From Chitinophagaceae bacterium (GTDB lineage Bacteria > Bacteroidota > Bacteroidia > Chitinophagales > Chitinophagaceae), in contig JACMLY010000122.1 of the NCBI GenBank assembly GCA_014379345.1, positions 1 through 64,000 of the forward strand: 64,000 nt of DNA, in the 5' to 3' direction. Below the pieces are notes generated by a model. It ran no database searches, was not told the origin of the DNA, and saw nothing but the letters and a program-made list of their open reading frames with translations. The translations under genes were made by a program, and so were the position numbers. Positions 7,916 to 16,392 of this stretch are shown here, in pieces (positions within the stretch are counted from its first letter, which is position 1; every line of letters begins with the position of its first letter).

Positions 7916-9331
7916 ATGAACCTTGCTATTTTATTTCTTTCCTGTCTCACCCTGATTAAATTTAAACAGCCACTGAATGCACAGACAATACCTAAATTTC
8001 GGGTGATGATCCTGACTGATATAGAAGCCGACCCTGATGACGCCCAGTCGATGGTCAGGTTTCTGACATATGCAAATCAATGGGATATTGAAGGACTGAT
8101 CGCTACTACTTCTATCCACCAAAAAACAAGAGTGGCTCCGGAAACCATTCATAAGATACTACAAGCCTATCAAAAAGTTCAACCTAATTTATTGAAACAT
8201 GAAAAAGGATACCCCGCATATGAAGAGTTAAAAACAAAAGTGAAAAAAGGACTACCTGTGTATGGAATGAATGGAGTAGGTGCGGGAAAAGATTCCGAAG
8301 GATCTGAATGGATCATCAACACATTGAAAAAAAATGACAGCCGCCCGCTGTGGATACCGGCATGGGGTGGAACAAATTGTCTTGCACAAGCGCTATGGAA
8401 AATTAGACAAAATGAAACAACTTCACAGGCACAGAAGTTGTACGATAAAATCCGTGTTTATACAATTTCCGATCAGGATGATTCAGGTCCATGGATCCGC
8501 AAAACATTTCCTTCTATTTTTTACATCGCTTCTCCCGGGTATACTTACGGTCATGCTACCTGGCTGGGTATCGCTTTTCCGATGCCAGGTTCTGATAAAA
8601 TTGTAACGGGTAATGAATGGCTTGCGGAAAACATTCAGCAGGGTCACGGACCGATGGGCGCAGCCTACCCCGATGTGGCGTATGGAATGGAAGGCGATTC
8701 CCCTGCATTTCTGTATCTCGTACCTAACGGGCTTAATGAACCGGAGCATCCGAACTATGGGGGATGGGGCGGCCGTTATGAATTCTATACACCCTCTCTG
8801 AAAAAAGATACGATGTTCGCACGGCCTGATTGGCCGGAGGATGAACCTGAGAGTCGCTCTTTGTGGACCAATGCCGAAGACTCAGTTGTATCTGCAATTG
8901 ACAAACAGGGATACAAAAGTATTCAGGCCACAATATGGCGATGGAGAACAGAATTCCAAAATGATTTTGCGGCCCGCATGGACTGGTGTACAAAATCATT
9001 TAGCGAAGCAAATCATCCCCCCATTCCCGCTCTTGTACACAAAGACCTGTTTACGGTGAGATCAGGAGAACAATTTCATCTGAATGCCGAAGGAACACAG
9101 GACCCTGATGGTGATTCGATGAGCTATCTCTGGTTTCAGTATAAAGAGGCAGGTACCTATCCCGGCACAGTAAGCTTTCGACCGTATGCCGCGAATCTGT
9201 ATGATCTGCCAGTAACCGCTCCACCGGTTGATTCACCAAAGACAATTCATTTTATACTGAAAGTAACAGACAAAGGCAAACCTGCACTTACACGCTATAA
9301 AAGAGTGATTGTGACTGTGGTGCCAAAATAA
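7916..9331 (+). CDS. Exported DUF1593 / nucleoside-hydrolase-like protein
   Basis: A 471-residue exported protein with a signal peptide ending near LNAQ (about residue 23). Residues 28-330 match the DUF1593 domain, related in fold to inosine-uridine nucleoside hydrolases. The metal-binding type N-terminus is present as LTDIEADPDDAQSMVRFL, and WIPAWGGTNCLAQALW and YTISDQDDSGPWI follow. The C-terminal 110 residues are beta-rich, with DPDGDSMSYLWFQYKEAG, and match the Ig-like domain that follows DUF1593 in cellulose-binding relatives. A role in polysaccharide or glycoside breakdown at the cell surface is inferred; the substrate is unknown. Stands alone. Confidence 0.85.
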   Translation: MNLAILFLSCLTLIKFKQPLNAQTIPKFRVMILTDIEADPDDAQSMVRFLTYANQWDIEGLIATTSIHQKTRVAPETIHKILQAYQKVQPNLLKHEKGYPAYEELKTKVKKGLPVYGMNGVGAGKDSEGSEWIINTLKKNDSRPLWIPAWGGTNCLAQALWKIRQNETTSQAQKLYDKIRVYTISDQDDSGPWIRKTFPSIFYIASPGYTYGHATWLGIAFPMPGSDKIVTGNEWLAENIQQGHGPMGAAYPDVAYGMEGDSPAFLYLVPNGLNEPEHPNYGGWGGRYEFYTPSLKKDTMFARPDWPEDEPESRSLWTNAEDSVVSAIDKQGYKSIQATIWRWRTEFQNDFAARMDWCTKSFSEANHPPIPALVHKDLFTVRSGEQFHLNAEGTQDPDGDSMSYLWFQYKEAGTYPGTVSFRPYAANLYDLPVTAPPVDSPKTIHFILKVTDKGKPALTRYKRVIVTVVPK

Positions 9332-9447
9332 CAATGGCATCAAAGTATTAAAGTCAAATCAAAAAGCAATTTCCAGGCTTTGTGATTGCCCCATATTTTT
9401 AGTATTATGTCGAATAGGAAGAAATAAATACCTAAACAAGACAATAC

Positions 9448-10083
9448 ATGATACCAGTGAATGAACTTTTATTTTTTGCGTTGGCGGCATTTGTGCTCGT
9501 GATCAGCCCCGGGCCTAATATGATTTATCTCATATCCCGTTCGATCACACAAGGCCGAAAAGCAGGAATGATCTCCTTAGCCGGCGTTATCGTTGGTTTC
9601 CTTTTTCATATCATACTGGTGTCTTTCGGGCTCACTGCCATCCTTTTTGCAGTGCCCTTTGCTTTCATTTTGTTGAAAACACTGGGAGTAGCATACCTGT
9701 TATACCTGGCTTGGCAAGCCGTTAAGCCGGATAGTAAAAGTATTTTTGAAACAAATAAGGATCTGCCCGACGATAAACCCGGCAAATTATTTCGAATTGG
9801 ATTTTTGACAAACGTTCTTAATCCCAAAGTAGCAGTGTTTTACCTGTCTTTATTTCCGCAGTTTATTAAGGCCGAATACGGTTCAGTCATGATGCAAAGT
9901 TTGCAGTTAGGGGTAACACAGGTAATGGTAAGCTTCACAATTAATTTTATCATTGTGCTGATCGCGGCACGAGCAGCGGCGTGGTTCAGTAAAAATCCGG
10001 CTTGGGTAAAAGCGCAAAAATGGTTTATGGCGAGTGTCTTAACCGGGTTGGCTTTAAAGATGGCGTTTACTAAAGTAAGATAG
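9448..10083 (+). CDS. LysE/RhtB-family amino-acid exporter
   Basis: A 211-residue inner-membrane protein with about six hydrophobic helices. The family signature is near the N-terminus: FVLVISPGPNMIYLISRSITQG (SPGPN is diagnostic). The conserved FLTNVLNPKVAVFYLSLFPQF stretch follows in the middle. The family exports amino acids and derivatives such as homoserine, threonine or lysine; the substrate here is unknown. Length and start (ATG 9448) fit the family. It is convergent with the HEAT-like gene and appears monocistronic. Confidence 0.9.
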   Translation: MIPVNELLFFALAAFVLVISPGPNMIYLISRSITQGRKAGMISLAGVIVGFLFHIILVSFGLTAILFAVPFAFILLKTLGVAYLLYLAWQAVKPDSKSIFETNKDLPDDKPGKLFRIGFLTNVLNPKVAVFYLSLFPQFIKAEYGSVMMQSLQLGVTQVMVSFTINFIIVLIAARAAAWFSKNPAWVKAQKWFMASVLTGLALKMAFTKVR

Positions 10084-10131
10084 CAGGCTGTCTGCATTCA
10101 GTTAAAAACCCTGGCTTTTCGATTTATTTGG

Positions 10132-10710
10132 TCACGGTTTTTTTTCCGAGGCTTTCTTTGTAATTCGTTTCCATAAACCAGCATATTTCTTTCTGTATTT
10201 TGGATCTTCTTCTTTTTCGATAAGCGTAAGAGCAATATCCTTCAATTTTTCATCTTGTAGCTGGTCGTACATTTTTCTCAGCACCTCCAGGATATCATAA
10301 CGGATCAGGCTGCAGTTCTTTTCATCAATGCACTCAATAAACCGTTTGCCCAGGTTTTCTACTACCATCTTTTTCAAATCTTCACTGGCAACTCCAACTT
10401 TCCACAATGATTGAAGTGAATGCCGGGCGGTTACGAACTTTTCATCTTTTGTTACGGCTATAAGCTGATCGAGATGATTCAACATCCGTTTTTGTGAGTC
10501 ACTTTTTGCAAGGTTACTCAACAGTTGTGCAGCAATGGCACGCTGATGGTTATCGCCATTACGCAACAGTGCAAGTAACTCATCCCAAACTTCGTAGGCC
10601 CAATTGACCGGTTGTTGGGTTAACTGAATGAGATAATGGAACGAAGCATAACGCAGATCAGCATCCCTGCTATGGAGGTTGTTTAGATGTTCCCGGGTTT
10701 TCTCATCCAT
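10132..10710 (-). CDS. HEAT-like helical repeat protein
   Basis: A 192-residue all-helical protein with HEAT/ARM-like helix pairs. Examples are RDADLRYASFHYLIQL, VWDELLALLRNGDNHQRAIAAQ and DILEVLRKMYDQ. It ends in a Lys-rich tail. It has no signal peptide. The reading frame stays open to 10887, but its first 59 codons run through a palindromic repeat (10741-10867). I therefore place the start at the ATG at 10710, where the amphipathic helices begin (MDEKTREHLNNL). Probably a cytoplasmic protein-protein interaction scaffold; relatives are annotated only as HEAT-repeat proteins. Confidence 0.7.
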   Translation of the reverse strand: MDEKTREHLNNLHSRDADLRYASFHYLIQLTQQPVNWAYEVWDELLALLRNGDNHQRAIAAQLLSNLAKSDSQKRMLNHLDQLIAVTKDEKFVTARHSLQSLWKVGVASEDLKKMVVENLGKRFIECIDEKNCSLIRYDILEVLRKMYDQLQDEKLKDIALTLIEKEEDPKYRKKYAGLWKRITKKASEKKP

Positions 10711-10740
10711 ATTTGAAGATATTTGTTTCTTGCAAATATT

Positions 10741-10867
10741 CTCGCAAAGGCGGGAACGCGATTCCCGGTCTGACGGTCCCCGCCTGACCAGGAATAAGCA
10801 AAGTAATTCTTCGCGCCTTCCCGTCTTTGCGAGGGATTCCGGTCTGACGGTCCCCGTCTGACCGGAA
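10741..10867. repeat. Composite palindromic repeat with GGTCTGACGGTC core
   Basis: Two direct copies of a 33-35 base unit, ATTCC(C)GGTCTGACGG then TCCCCGYCTGACC, lie at about 10761-10795 and 10836-10867. Each is itself nearly palindromic. They are interleaved with an inverted pair, CTCGCAAAG-CGGGAA at 10741-10760 and its complement at 10812-10833. The same GGTCTGACGGTC core returns at 42538-42599. It sits between divergent genes. Confidence 0.8.
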
Positions 10868-10919
10868 TGAGCTAATCCTTTAATCAAAACTTACGATCTT
10901 TAATCTTCAATTTTTTTGT

Positions 10920-12797
10920 ATGAAGTATTTACTCTCTCTTGTTTTTGCATTTCCTTTCGTCTCTGTACCCGCCCAACAAACGCAGAAGCCTGTACTTCAT
11001 GGCAAGAACTGGATGGCAATAACCGGAAAGCCATTGGCTGCTACAGCAGGAGCAATGATCTTTCAGAAAGGGGGCAATGCGGTGGATGCTGCATGTGCTA
11101 TGCTTGCGGCTACGTGTACGATGTGGGATGTGTTGAGCTGGGGTGGTGAAACACAGGCCCTGATCTACCACCCCAAAACGAAAAAAGTGATTGCGATCAA
11201 TGCGTTGGGTATTGCTCCCACAGCTGCTACCGTTGAATTTTTTAAAAGCAAAGGCTACAATTTTCCTCCTGAATATGGCCCACTTGCGGCTACCACTCCG
11301 GGAACGCCGGGGGGCCTCTGTTATATGCTTGCCAATTATGGTACGTTCAGTTTAGAACAGGTATTGTCGCCAGCTATTCAATTGGCAGCTGGATACCCTA
11401 TGGAAGCACAAACAGCCAATAGCATTGAAAGGAATAAGAGTCATATCAAGGAATGGCCTTACAGCAAAAAATTATTTCTTACTCATGCCGGTGAAAACAG
11501 GGAAGCGCCAGAAGCGGGAGAAATTTTTATACAAAAAGACCTGTTGCAAACCCTTACCAAAATGGTTGAGGCAGAAAAACAGGCTTTAAAAAAAGGGAAA
11601 ACAAGAAAAGAAGCAATCATGGCTGCTTATGATCGGTTTTACACGGGAGATATTGCTTCGGAGCTTGTGCGTGGCTGCCAGGAACAGGGCGGCCTGATCA
11701 CCATGCAGGATCTTGCAAAATGGAAACCGATTGAAGAAGAACCGTTGAAAATAAATTATAAAGGAATCGATGTATATAAATTACAGCAATGGACGCAGGG
11801 ACCTGTTTTATTACAATCGCTGAACATACTCGAAAATTTTGATCTCAAGAGTATGGGTTACAACAGTGCGAAGTATATTCATACAATTTACCAGGCCATG
11901 AATCTCGCTTTTGCCGATAGGGATTTTTATTATGGCGATCCTTATTTTCTACCTGAGGAACCCATGAAAGGTTTGTTAAGCAAAGAGTACAGCCGTCAGC
12001 GTGCAGGGCTTATTCAATTCGACAAGAATAGTACCACCATCGGGCCGGGTGATCCCTATCCCTTTGAACAGAAAACCAATCCCTTTGTTGAATTGCTGAA
12101 AAAACGCGGCTTTGAAATGGATGGATCAAGACAAAATTTTGCCCCTCTTCATGATGTTTCCAACAGCTCTTCCATGAACGAATACCAGCATCGGCTTTGG
12201 TTGGGCACTACAAGTGTGGAAGCTGCAGACAAGGAGGGCTGGGTTGTTTCTATTACGCCCAGTGGAGGATGGCTGCCCGCCTGCATCGCCGGTAATACAG
12301 GTATTGGCCTGAGCCAGCGGATGCAAAGTTTTGTGCTCGACTCTATGCTGAATCCGTTTAATACGGTGGCACCGGGCAAAAGGCCAAGAGTTACGCTTAC
12401 CCCCACACTGGCGCTCAAAGAAGGAAAACCATTTTTATCGTTTGCTGTTCAGGGTGGTGATACACAAGATCAAAATTTGTTGCAGTTCTTTCTAAACATT
12501 GTTGAATTTGATATGAATGTGCAACAGGCAACGGAAGCTGCAAATATTAACAGCAACCAGCTCTGGCTTTCGTTAGGAGGTACAAACCTGGCTGAACGCA
12601 GGCCAAAGGCCGGCAGCATCTTATTGAATGAAAGCACGCCAAAAACGGTACGGAATGAATTAATCAAAATGGGATACATCGTGAGCTTTCAAGAACGTAC
12701 CAGTGGGCCGATCAACGCCATTTATTTCGACTGGAAGCATGGAGGCTTTTGGGGCGGATCCAGTAATTATGGCGAGGACTATGGTATCGGGTGGTAA
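10920..12797 (+). CDS. ggt: Exported gamma-glutamyltransferase family enzyme
   Basis: A 625-residue N-terminal-nucleophile hydrolase with a signal peptide ending around PAQQ (residue 20). The family cleaves or transfers the gamma-glutamyl group of glutathione and its conjugates, in the periplasm. Seen: GNAVDAACAMLAA near 52-64, TTPGTPGG at 125-132, and the autocleavage site GTTSVEAADKEGW with T430 as the expected nucleophile. Also seen are the later PGKRPRVTLTPTLALKEGKP and VQGGD segments. The usual histidine after TT is serine, as in some divergent members, so activity toward glutathione is not certain. It is followed after 46 bases by the PLP enzyme on the same strand. Confidence 0.85.
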   Translation: MKYLLSLVFAFPFVSVPAQQTQKPVLHGKNWMAITGKPLAATAGAMIFQKGGNAVDAACAMLAATCTMWDVLSWGGETQALIYHPKTKKVIAINALGIAPTAATVEFFKSKGYNFPPEYGPLAATTPGTPGGLCYMLANYGTFSLEQVLSPAIQLAAGYPMEAQTANSIERNKSHIKEWPYSKKLFLTHAGENREAPEAGEIFIQKDLLQTLTKMVEAEKQALKKGKTRKEAIMAAYDRFYTGDIASELVRGCQEQGGLITMQDLAKWKPIEEEPLKINYKGIDVYKLQQWTQGPVLLQSLNILENFDLKSMGYNSAKYIHTIYQAMNLAFADRDFYYGDPYFLPEEPMKGLLSKEYSRQRAGLIQFDKNSTTIGPGDPYPFEQKTNPFVELLKKRGFEMDGSRQNFAPLHDVSNSSSMNEYQHRLWLGTTSVEAADKEGWVVSITPSGGWLPACIAGNTGIGLSQRMQSFVLDSMLNPFNTVAPGKRPRVTLTPTLALKEGKPFLSFAVQGGDTQDQNLLQFFLNIVEFDMNVQQATEAANINSNQLWLSLGGTNLAERRPKAGSILLNESTPKTVRNELIKMGYIVSFQERTSGPINAIYFDWKHGGFWGGSSNYGEDYGIGW

Positions 12798-12843
12798 AGG
12801 ATTGCGTTCTCTTTTGCAATAATTATAAGTTCAACATCACAAT

Positions 12844-14016
12844 ATGTCATCCATCAATCGAAGAAATTTTCTCAGAACAACGGGTATTACAGCATTGCCA
12901 ACGCTTATTCCTATGCTTCCTGCTTTTGCCGGTAATTCCAATCAACAACAATCAGCGCCTGCTAACCCGGTTATTAAATTTTTTGGTGATGCCGAAATGC
13001 TTGAGCCGGGAGATTATCTCACCGAGTTGCAGAAAGTGCAAGCAGCTACTGCTATTGTAAAAGACAGGTATGGGGCCGGTGGTGTGGTGGAGGCACTGGA
13101 GAAAAAATTTGCTATGATAACAGGAAAGCAAAATGCTGTTTTCATGCCTAGCGGTACCATGGCCAATCAACTGGCACTGGCCGTACTTAGCGGAGAAAAT
13201 CCGAAAGTGTTTGTGCAGGACACCAGCCATGTTTACCGGGATGAAGCAGATGCTGCCCAGTCTGTGTTTCAGAAAAGGTTAATGCCTCTTGCTAAAGGGG
13301 AAACTTTTTTTACCGCTATGCAATTACAGGATTCCATAGAAGGACTTCAAAGTGAAGAAGTATTTAAAAGCGGTATCGGTGCGGTATCAATTGAAAACCC
13401 TGTTCGAAGAACTGATGGCCGAATGGTTCCCCTGGAAGAAATACAGAAAATAACTGCGTATTGCAGAAGTAAAAACATAAAACTGCACCTGGATGGTGCA
13501 AGAATTTATCTGGCAGCTGCATGGTCAGGTATTAGTGTTAAAGAATATGCTTCTTATTTCGACACCGTTTATATCTCATTATATAAATATCTTGGCGCCA
13601 GTGCAGGCGCTATTCTTTGCGGAGATGCGGTAGTCATCGAGAAAATGCCTCATCTTATAAAAGTTCATGGCGGCTCTATGTATGGAAACTGGACAAATGC
13701 AGCCATGGCTCTCTACCGTCTTGAAGGAATTGAAGTCCGTTTGCTGAATACCGTTCAAAGAGCGAAGGAAATATTTACCGCCATAAATAAATTGCAAGGC
13801 ATTACCATCACTGCATTAGAAGGAGGCACAAATATTTACAATCTTGATCTTGCAAAGGGGATAAATGGAAAAGCCATGCAGGAGAAATTAAGTAAAGAAT
13901 TCAATATCAGGATAGCCCGTCCCAACGAAAAAAATCATACACTGTTAACAGTGAACGAAACAATTCTTTACCACAACTCCGATTATGTGATCAATGCATT
14001 TAAGAGAAGTATTTGA
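12844..14016 (+). CDS. Tat-exported threonine aldolase / beta-eliminating lyase family PLP enzyme
   Basis: A 390-residue fold-type I PLP enzyme. The N-terminus INRRNFLRTTGITALP has a twin-arginine signal pattern, so it is likely exported folded with its cofactor. The domain has PSGTMANQLALAVL at 102-115 (phosphate-binding turn), IENPVRRTDGRMVP, and HLDGARI with D217 and R220. K248 in YISLYKYLGAS is the expected Schiff-base lysine. The family contains low-specificity threonine aldolases, tyrosine phenol-lyase and tryptophanase; residues do not settle the reaction. It lies between ggt and a methyltransferase on the same strand with short gaps, suggesting one operon. Confidence 0.82.
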   Translation: MSSINRRNFLRTTGITALPTLIPMLPAFAGNSNQQQSAPANPVIKFFGDAEMLEPGDYLTELQKVQAATAIVKDRYGAGGVVEALEKKFAMITGKQNAVFMPSGTMANQLALAVLSGENPKVFVQDTSHVYRDEADAAQSVFQKRLMPLAKGETFFTAMQLQDSIEGLQSEEVFKSGIGAVSIENPVRRTDGRMVPLEEIQKITAYCRSKNIKLHLDGARIYLAAAWSGISVKEYASYFDTVYISLYKYLGASAGAILCGDAVVIEKMPHLIKVHGGSMYGNWTNAAMALYRLEGIEVRLLNTVQRAKEIFTAINKLQGITITALEGGTNIYNLDLAKGINGKAMQEKLSKEFNIRIARPNEKNHTLLTVNETILYHNSDYVINAFKRSI

Positions 14017-14034
14017 CCTCATCAATTCTTTAAA

Positions 14035-14556
14035 TTGAACGAGCGATTTACCTGGGCTACCATCATTCTGGATATTAAACCACCCGATCGGGTGTTGGAA
14101 ATTGGATGCGGGGCTGGTATACTCGTTGAGCAAATGGCAGAAAAGATTCGCTCCGGACGCATAACAGCTATTGACAGATCCGCAGGAATGATAAGTATGG
14201 CTTCAAAAAGAAATGCACGATTTATTTCAGCGGGTAAAGTAAAATTAATAACGGGTGATTTTACCGATTCGAGGTTTCAAAAATCTGAATTCAAAAAAAT
14301 AGTAGCCTTTAACGTGAATTTTTTCTGGAAAGATCCTAAACAGGAACTCAGGATCATCAAAAAAATCCTGAAGCCCGGGGGCGAGCTCTATATCTTTTAC
14401 CAGGCGCCTTTCGATATAGATATAACAGCAGCGGAGCCTATAAAGGAAAAATTAGAGGAAAACTACTTTGAGATCACGGAAACGATCCTCAAAACAATGA
14501 AGCCAACTTCTGTATTTTGTATTAAGGCTACATCAAAGCTTACTGACAAAACATAG
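14035..14556 (+). CDS. Class I SAM-dependent methyltransferase
   Basis: A 173-residue cytoplasmic protein with the Rossmann methyltransferase motifs. These are motif I VLEIGCGAGILVEQMA, then ITAIDRSAGMISMA, the acidic KLITGDFTD, and the post-motif strand LKPGGELYIFYQAP. It begins 18 bases after the PLP-enzyme gene. No ATG or GTG exists between the upstream in-frame stop (14014) and the domain, so the TTG at 14035 is taken as the start; a disrupted longer N-terminus cannot be excluded. The substrate is unknown. It probably belongs to the same transcript as the two genes before it. Confidence 0.75.
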   Translation: MNERFTWATIILDIKPPDRVLEIGCGAGILVEQMAEKIRSGRITAIDRSAGMISMASKRNARFISAGKVKLITGDFTDSRFQKSEFKKIVAFNVNFFWKDPKQELRIIKKILKPGGELYIFYQAPFDIDITAAEPIKEKLEENYFEITETILKTMKPTSVFCIKATSKLTDKT

Positions 14557-14641
14557 CTCATAGGAATATTACAGAAAACCAGGCAGCGATTTTGTTCACT
14601 TCCTTGTTCTGCCTTCTCTCATTGTCTTATAAAACCTGGAT

Positions 14642-14677
14642 AAAAAGTAAAGTCCCCCTTCAGAAACAAAGGGGACT
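14642..14677 (-). terminator. Rho-independent terminator of the NTF2-like lipoprotein gene
   Basis: On the minus strand AGTCCCC and GGGGGACT (14677-14671 and 14658-14651) form a stem around a 12-base loop, followed by a T-rich run. It lies 7-42 bases after the stop codon at 14684. Confidence 0.75.
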
Positions 14678-14683
14678 AGGAGA

Positions 14684-15244
14684 TCACTTCTTAGTAGCTG
14701 CATTGATCGGTGCTCTGTCTACATAACTGATCGCGCGATCGATCTTATCATTGGCATCGAAATGATAATCGATATGTACCCAGAAAGCAAGGCTTTTACC
14801 CGTCTTGTATTTAGCATGAACCATATGCCAGTTCAGCAACCATACCCCTTCAACATCCGGCCCTTGTTGTGGCCTGTTCACTTTAATGGGTAACCAGATA
14901 TCATTACTAAGAGTAAGTGAATCAACATGATTTTTCCACCGGTCTTTCCAATAATTGGCAATCGCTTCTTTTCCAACAATGCTATCCCCGGCAGACCAGA
15001 GATATACCACGTTATCCGAAAAATTATTCTTCCAGCTATCAATGTCACCAGCCCCAAATTGTTGCGATACTCGTTTTCCCATTTCAATGTATTTCGCATC
15101 AGCAAATTCCGATTGAGGTTTTTCACCCGAACTGGTGGTAACGGAACTGTCTTTGGCAGTTTCTGAAGCTGATTTCAATGCGCTATCATCATTACAGGAA
15201 GCCATGATGGCGCTGGCCACCAATGCAGAAAAAATCTTTCTCAT
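14684..15244 (-). CDS. NTF2/SnoaL-like lipoprotein
   Basis: A 186-residue lipoprotein. The signal MRKIFSALVASAIMASC has a lipobox with Cys17 as the lipidation site. A low-complexity Ser/Thr/Lys linker follows to about residue 50. An NTF2-like cone fold then begins with AKYIEMGKRVSQQFGAGDID, SDNVVYLWSAGDSIVGKEAI and later WHMVHAKYKTG. The family includes non-enzymatic binding proteins and small hydrolases; no catalytic set can be named here. The frame extends upstream to 15325, but the lipoprotein signal starts at the ATG at 15244. A hairpin terminator follows the stop. Confidence 0.82.
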   Translation of the reverse strand: MRKIFSALVASAIMASCNDDSALKSASETAKDSSVTTSSGEKPQSEFADAKYIEMGKRVSQQFGAGDIDSWKNNFSDNVVYLWSAGDSIVGKEAIANYWKDRWKNHVDSLTLSNDIWLPIKVNRPQQGPDVEGVWLLNWHMVHAKYKTGKSLAFWVHIDYHFDANDKIDRAISYVDRAPINAATKK

Positions 15245-15462
15245 ACAGTTGATTTTTTGGTTAAATGAATAAAGTATCAAAAGGAGGACCGGGCGTGAGA
15301 TTGATGGGGTGGGATACAAGACCAAGATAAGTATACTTTATCGGTTTGCAACTACATTCGCTGAGTTAAACTTTATGATTGGTATTTTCATTTTAATGTA
15401 ACCTTATACCTTTATTCAGGAATCGGGGTAACAATTTATTTTGAATTTCATACGATAATATA

Positions 15463-15948
15463 ATGACGCAAGAAAAAACTGGCACTAATATACCCTCCCT
15501 TTACGAGTGGGCGGGCGGTATGTCGACGTTTGAAAAGTTGACAGATGTTTTTTACAAGAAGGTTTTGCAGGACGAATTATTAGAACCCATTTTTAAACAC
15601 ATGTCGCCGGAGCATCAAATACATGTGGCACATTTTATTGCAGAAGTATTTGGAGGACCTTCGATATACAGTACAGAGGAAGGAAACCATTTTAAGATGA
15701 TACAAAAGCATCTTGCGAAGCATTTAACAGAACAACATAGAAAACGCTGGGTTCAACTTTTGCTCGAGTCTGCAGATGAGATACGTTTACCGGACGATCC
15801 TGAGTTTCGCTCTGCCTTTGTGGCTTATATCGAATGGGGAACAAGAATAGCCGTTTTAAATTCCAATGAAACATCGATATCAATGAATCCCGACGAACCG
15901 ATGCCTACATGGGGCTGGGGTGTTCCTGGTAAGCCATTTCAAAATTAA
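15463..15948 (+). CDS. Group II truncated haemoglobin
   Basis: A 161-residue 2-on-2 globin. The core has LYEWAGGMSTFEKLTDVFYKKV, with the GG hinge and the Tyr at B10 (Y31). KHLAKHLTEQHRKRW supplies the proximal haem-ligand His (H83 by alignment memory) and the Trp at G8 (W96) that marks group II. These proteins bind oxygen or NO in the cytoplasm and are often linked to oxygen or nitrosative stress. It has extra residues at both ends compared with the roughly 130-residue core, including a C-terminal Trp/Pro tail (PTWGWGVPGKP). TACCTTTA near 15410 is a possible -7 element, but spacing to a TTG is poor. Monocistronic. Confidence 0.9.
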   Translation: MTQEKTGTNIPSLYEWAGGMSTFEKLTDVFYKKVLQDELLEPIFKHMSPEHQIHVAHFIAEVFGGPSIYSTEEGNHFKMIQKHLAKHLTEQHRKRWVQLLLESADEIRLPDDPEFRSAFVAYIEWGTRIAVLNSNETSISMNPDEPMPTWGWGVPGKPFQN

Positions 15949-15977
15949 TTGATCGAACGCAGGAGATATGACGCTGG

Positions 15978-16195
15978 CAAGCGATAGAAGAGCTGAATAA
16001 ATACCTTTTGCTTTTGCCAAACACAAAAATCAGGGTGGCATTCCAAAAACTAGGTACAAGATGGCTATTAAACCTGTTGTCTATAAAAACAGCGGCATTA
16101 TACCCGATCTTATGGTAACTCCCGGCATTAATGATTTTCTTCAGGGCAAAGATGTTCAATTGCAGTATGCGCTCGCATTAGCAGGAAGAGAATGA
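15978..16195 (+). pseudogene. C-terminal remnant of an S41-family (tail-specific protease-like) peptidase
   Basis: No intact gene lies here, but two adjacent frames carry the C-terminal end of an S41 peptidase. From 15978 one frame reads AIEELNKYLLLL and then PNTKIRVAFQKLGTR. At about 16060 the match moves to another frame, starting MAIKPVVYKN, then SGIIPDLMVTPGINDFL and QGKDVQLQYALAL, ending at TGA 16193-16195. The pattern LPN-(K/R)-I, then GIIPD, then GKD-QL--AL is typical of the last 60 residues of this family in Bacteroidota (recognised from memory). The catalytic domain is absent and a one-base shift separates the two parts. The rest of the gap from 15949 to 16708 holds only repeats. Confidence 0.6.
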
Positions 16196-16322
16196 GCTTA
16201 ATTCTAGTTGCGGAAATTTTCGTTGATTTAGCAGTTACTTCAAGTATTAATCTTTGCAGAAACGACTCCGCAAAAGACAATGAAGCTCTTCTTAAAATCA
16301 GCGTTTACCATCCCAACAAAAC

Positions 16323-16392
16323 TCCGTCAGGAGTTTAATCTTTGTAGAAAGTACATCGCAACCCTGAATCCGCTCCGTAGGAGCGGCATCTC
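16323..16392. repeat. Interspersed 70-base two-hairpin repeat, copy 1
   Basis: Shared with 47906-47974: TCCGTCAGGAGTTTAATC, then TTTGTAGAAA, a variable middle, then ATCCGCTCCGTAGGAGCGGC. It contains two small perfect hairpins, CTCC-GTCA-GGAG and CCGCTCC-GTA-GGAGCGG. A degenerate third trace, TATTAATCTTTGCAGAAA, lies at about 16245. Non-coding. Confidence 0.8.

Noticed and set aside
15905-16159. 84-residue minus-strand frame
   Set aside because: It is antisense to the globin end and the S41 remnant, whose plus-strand pattern is more convincing.
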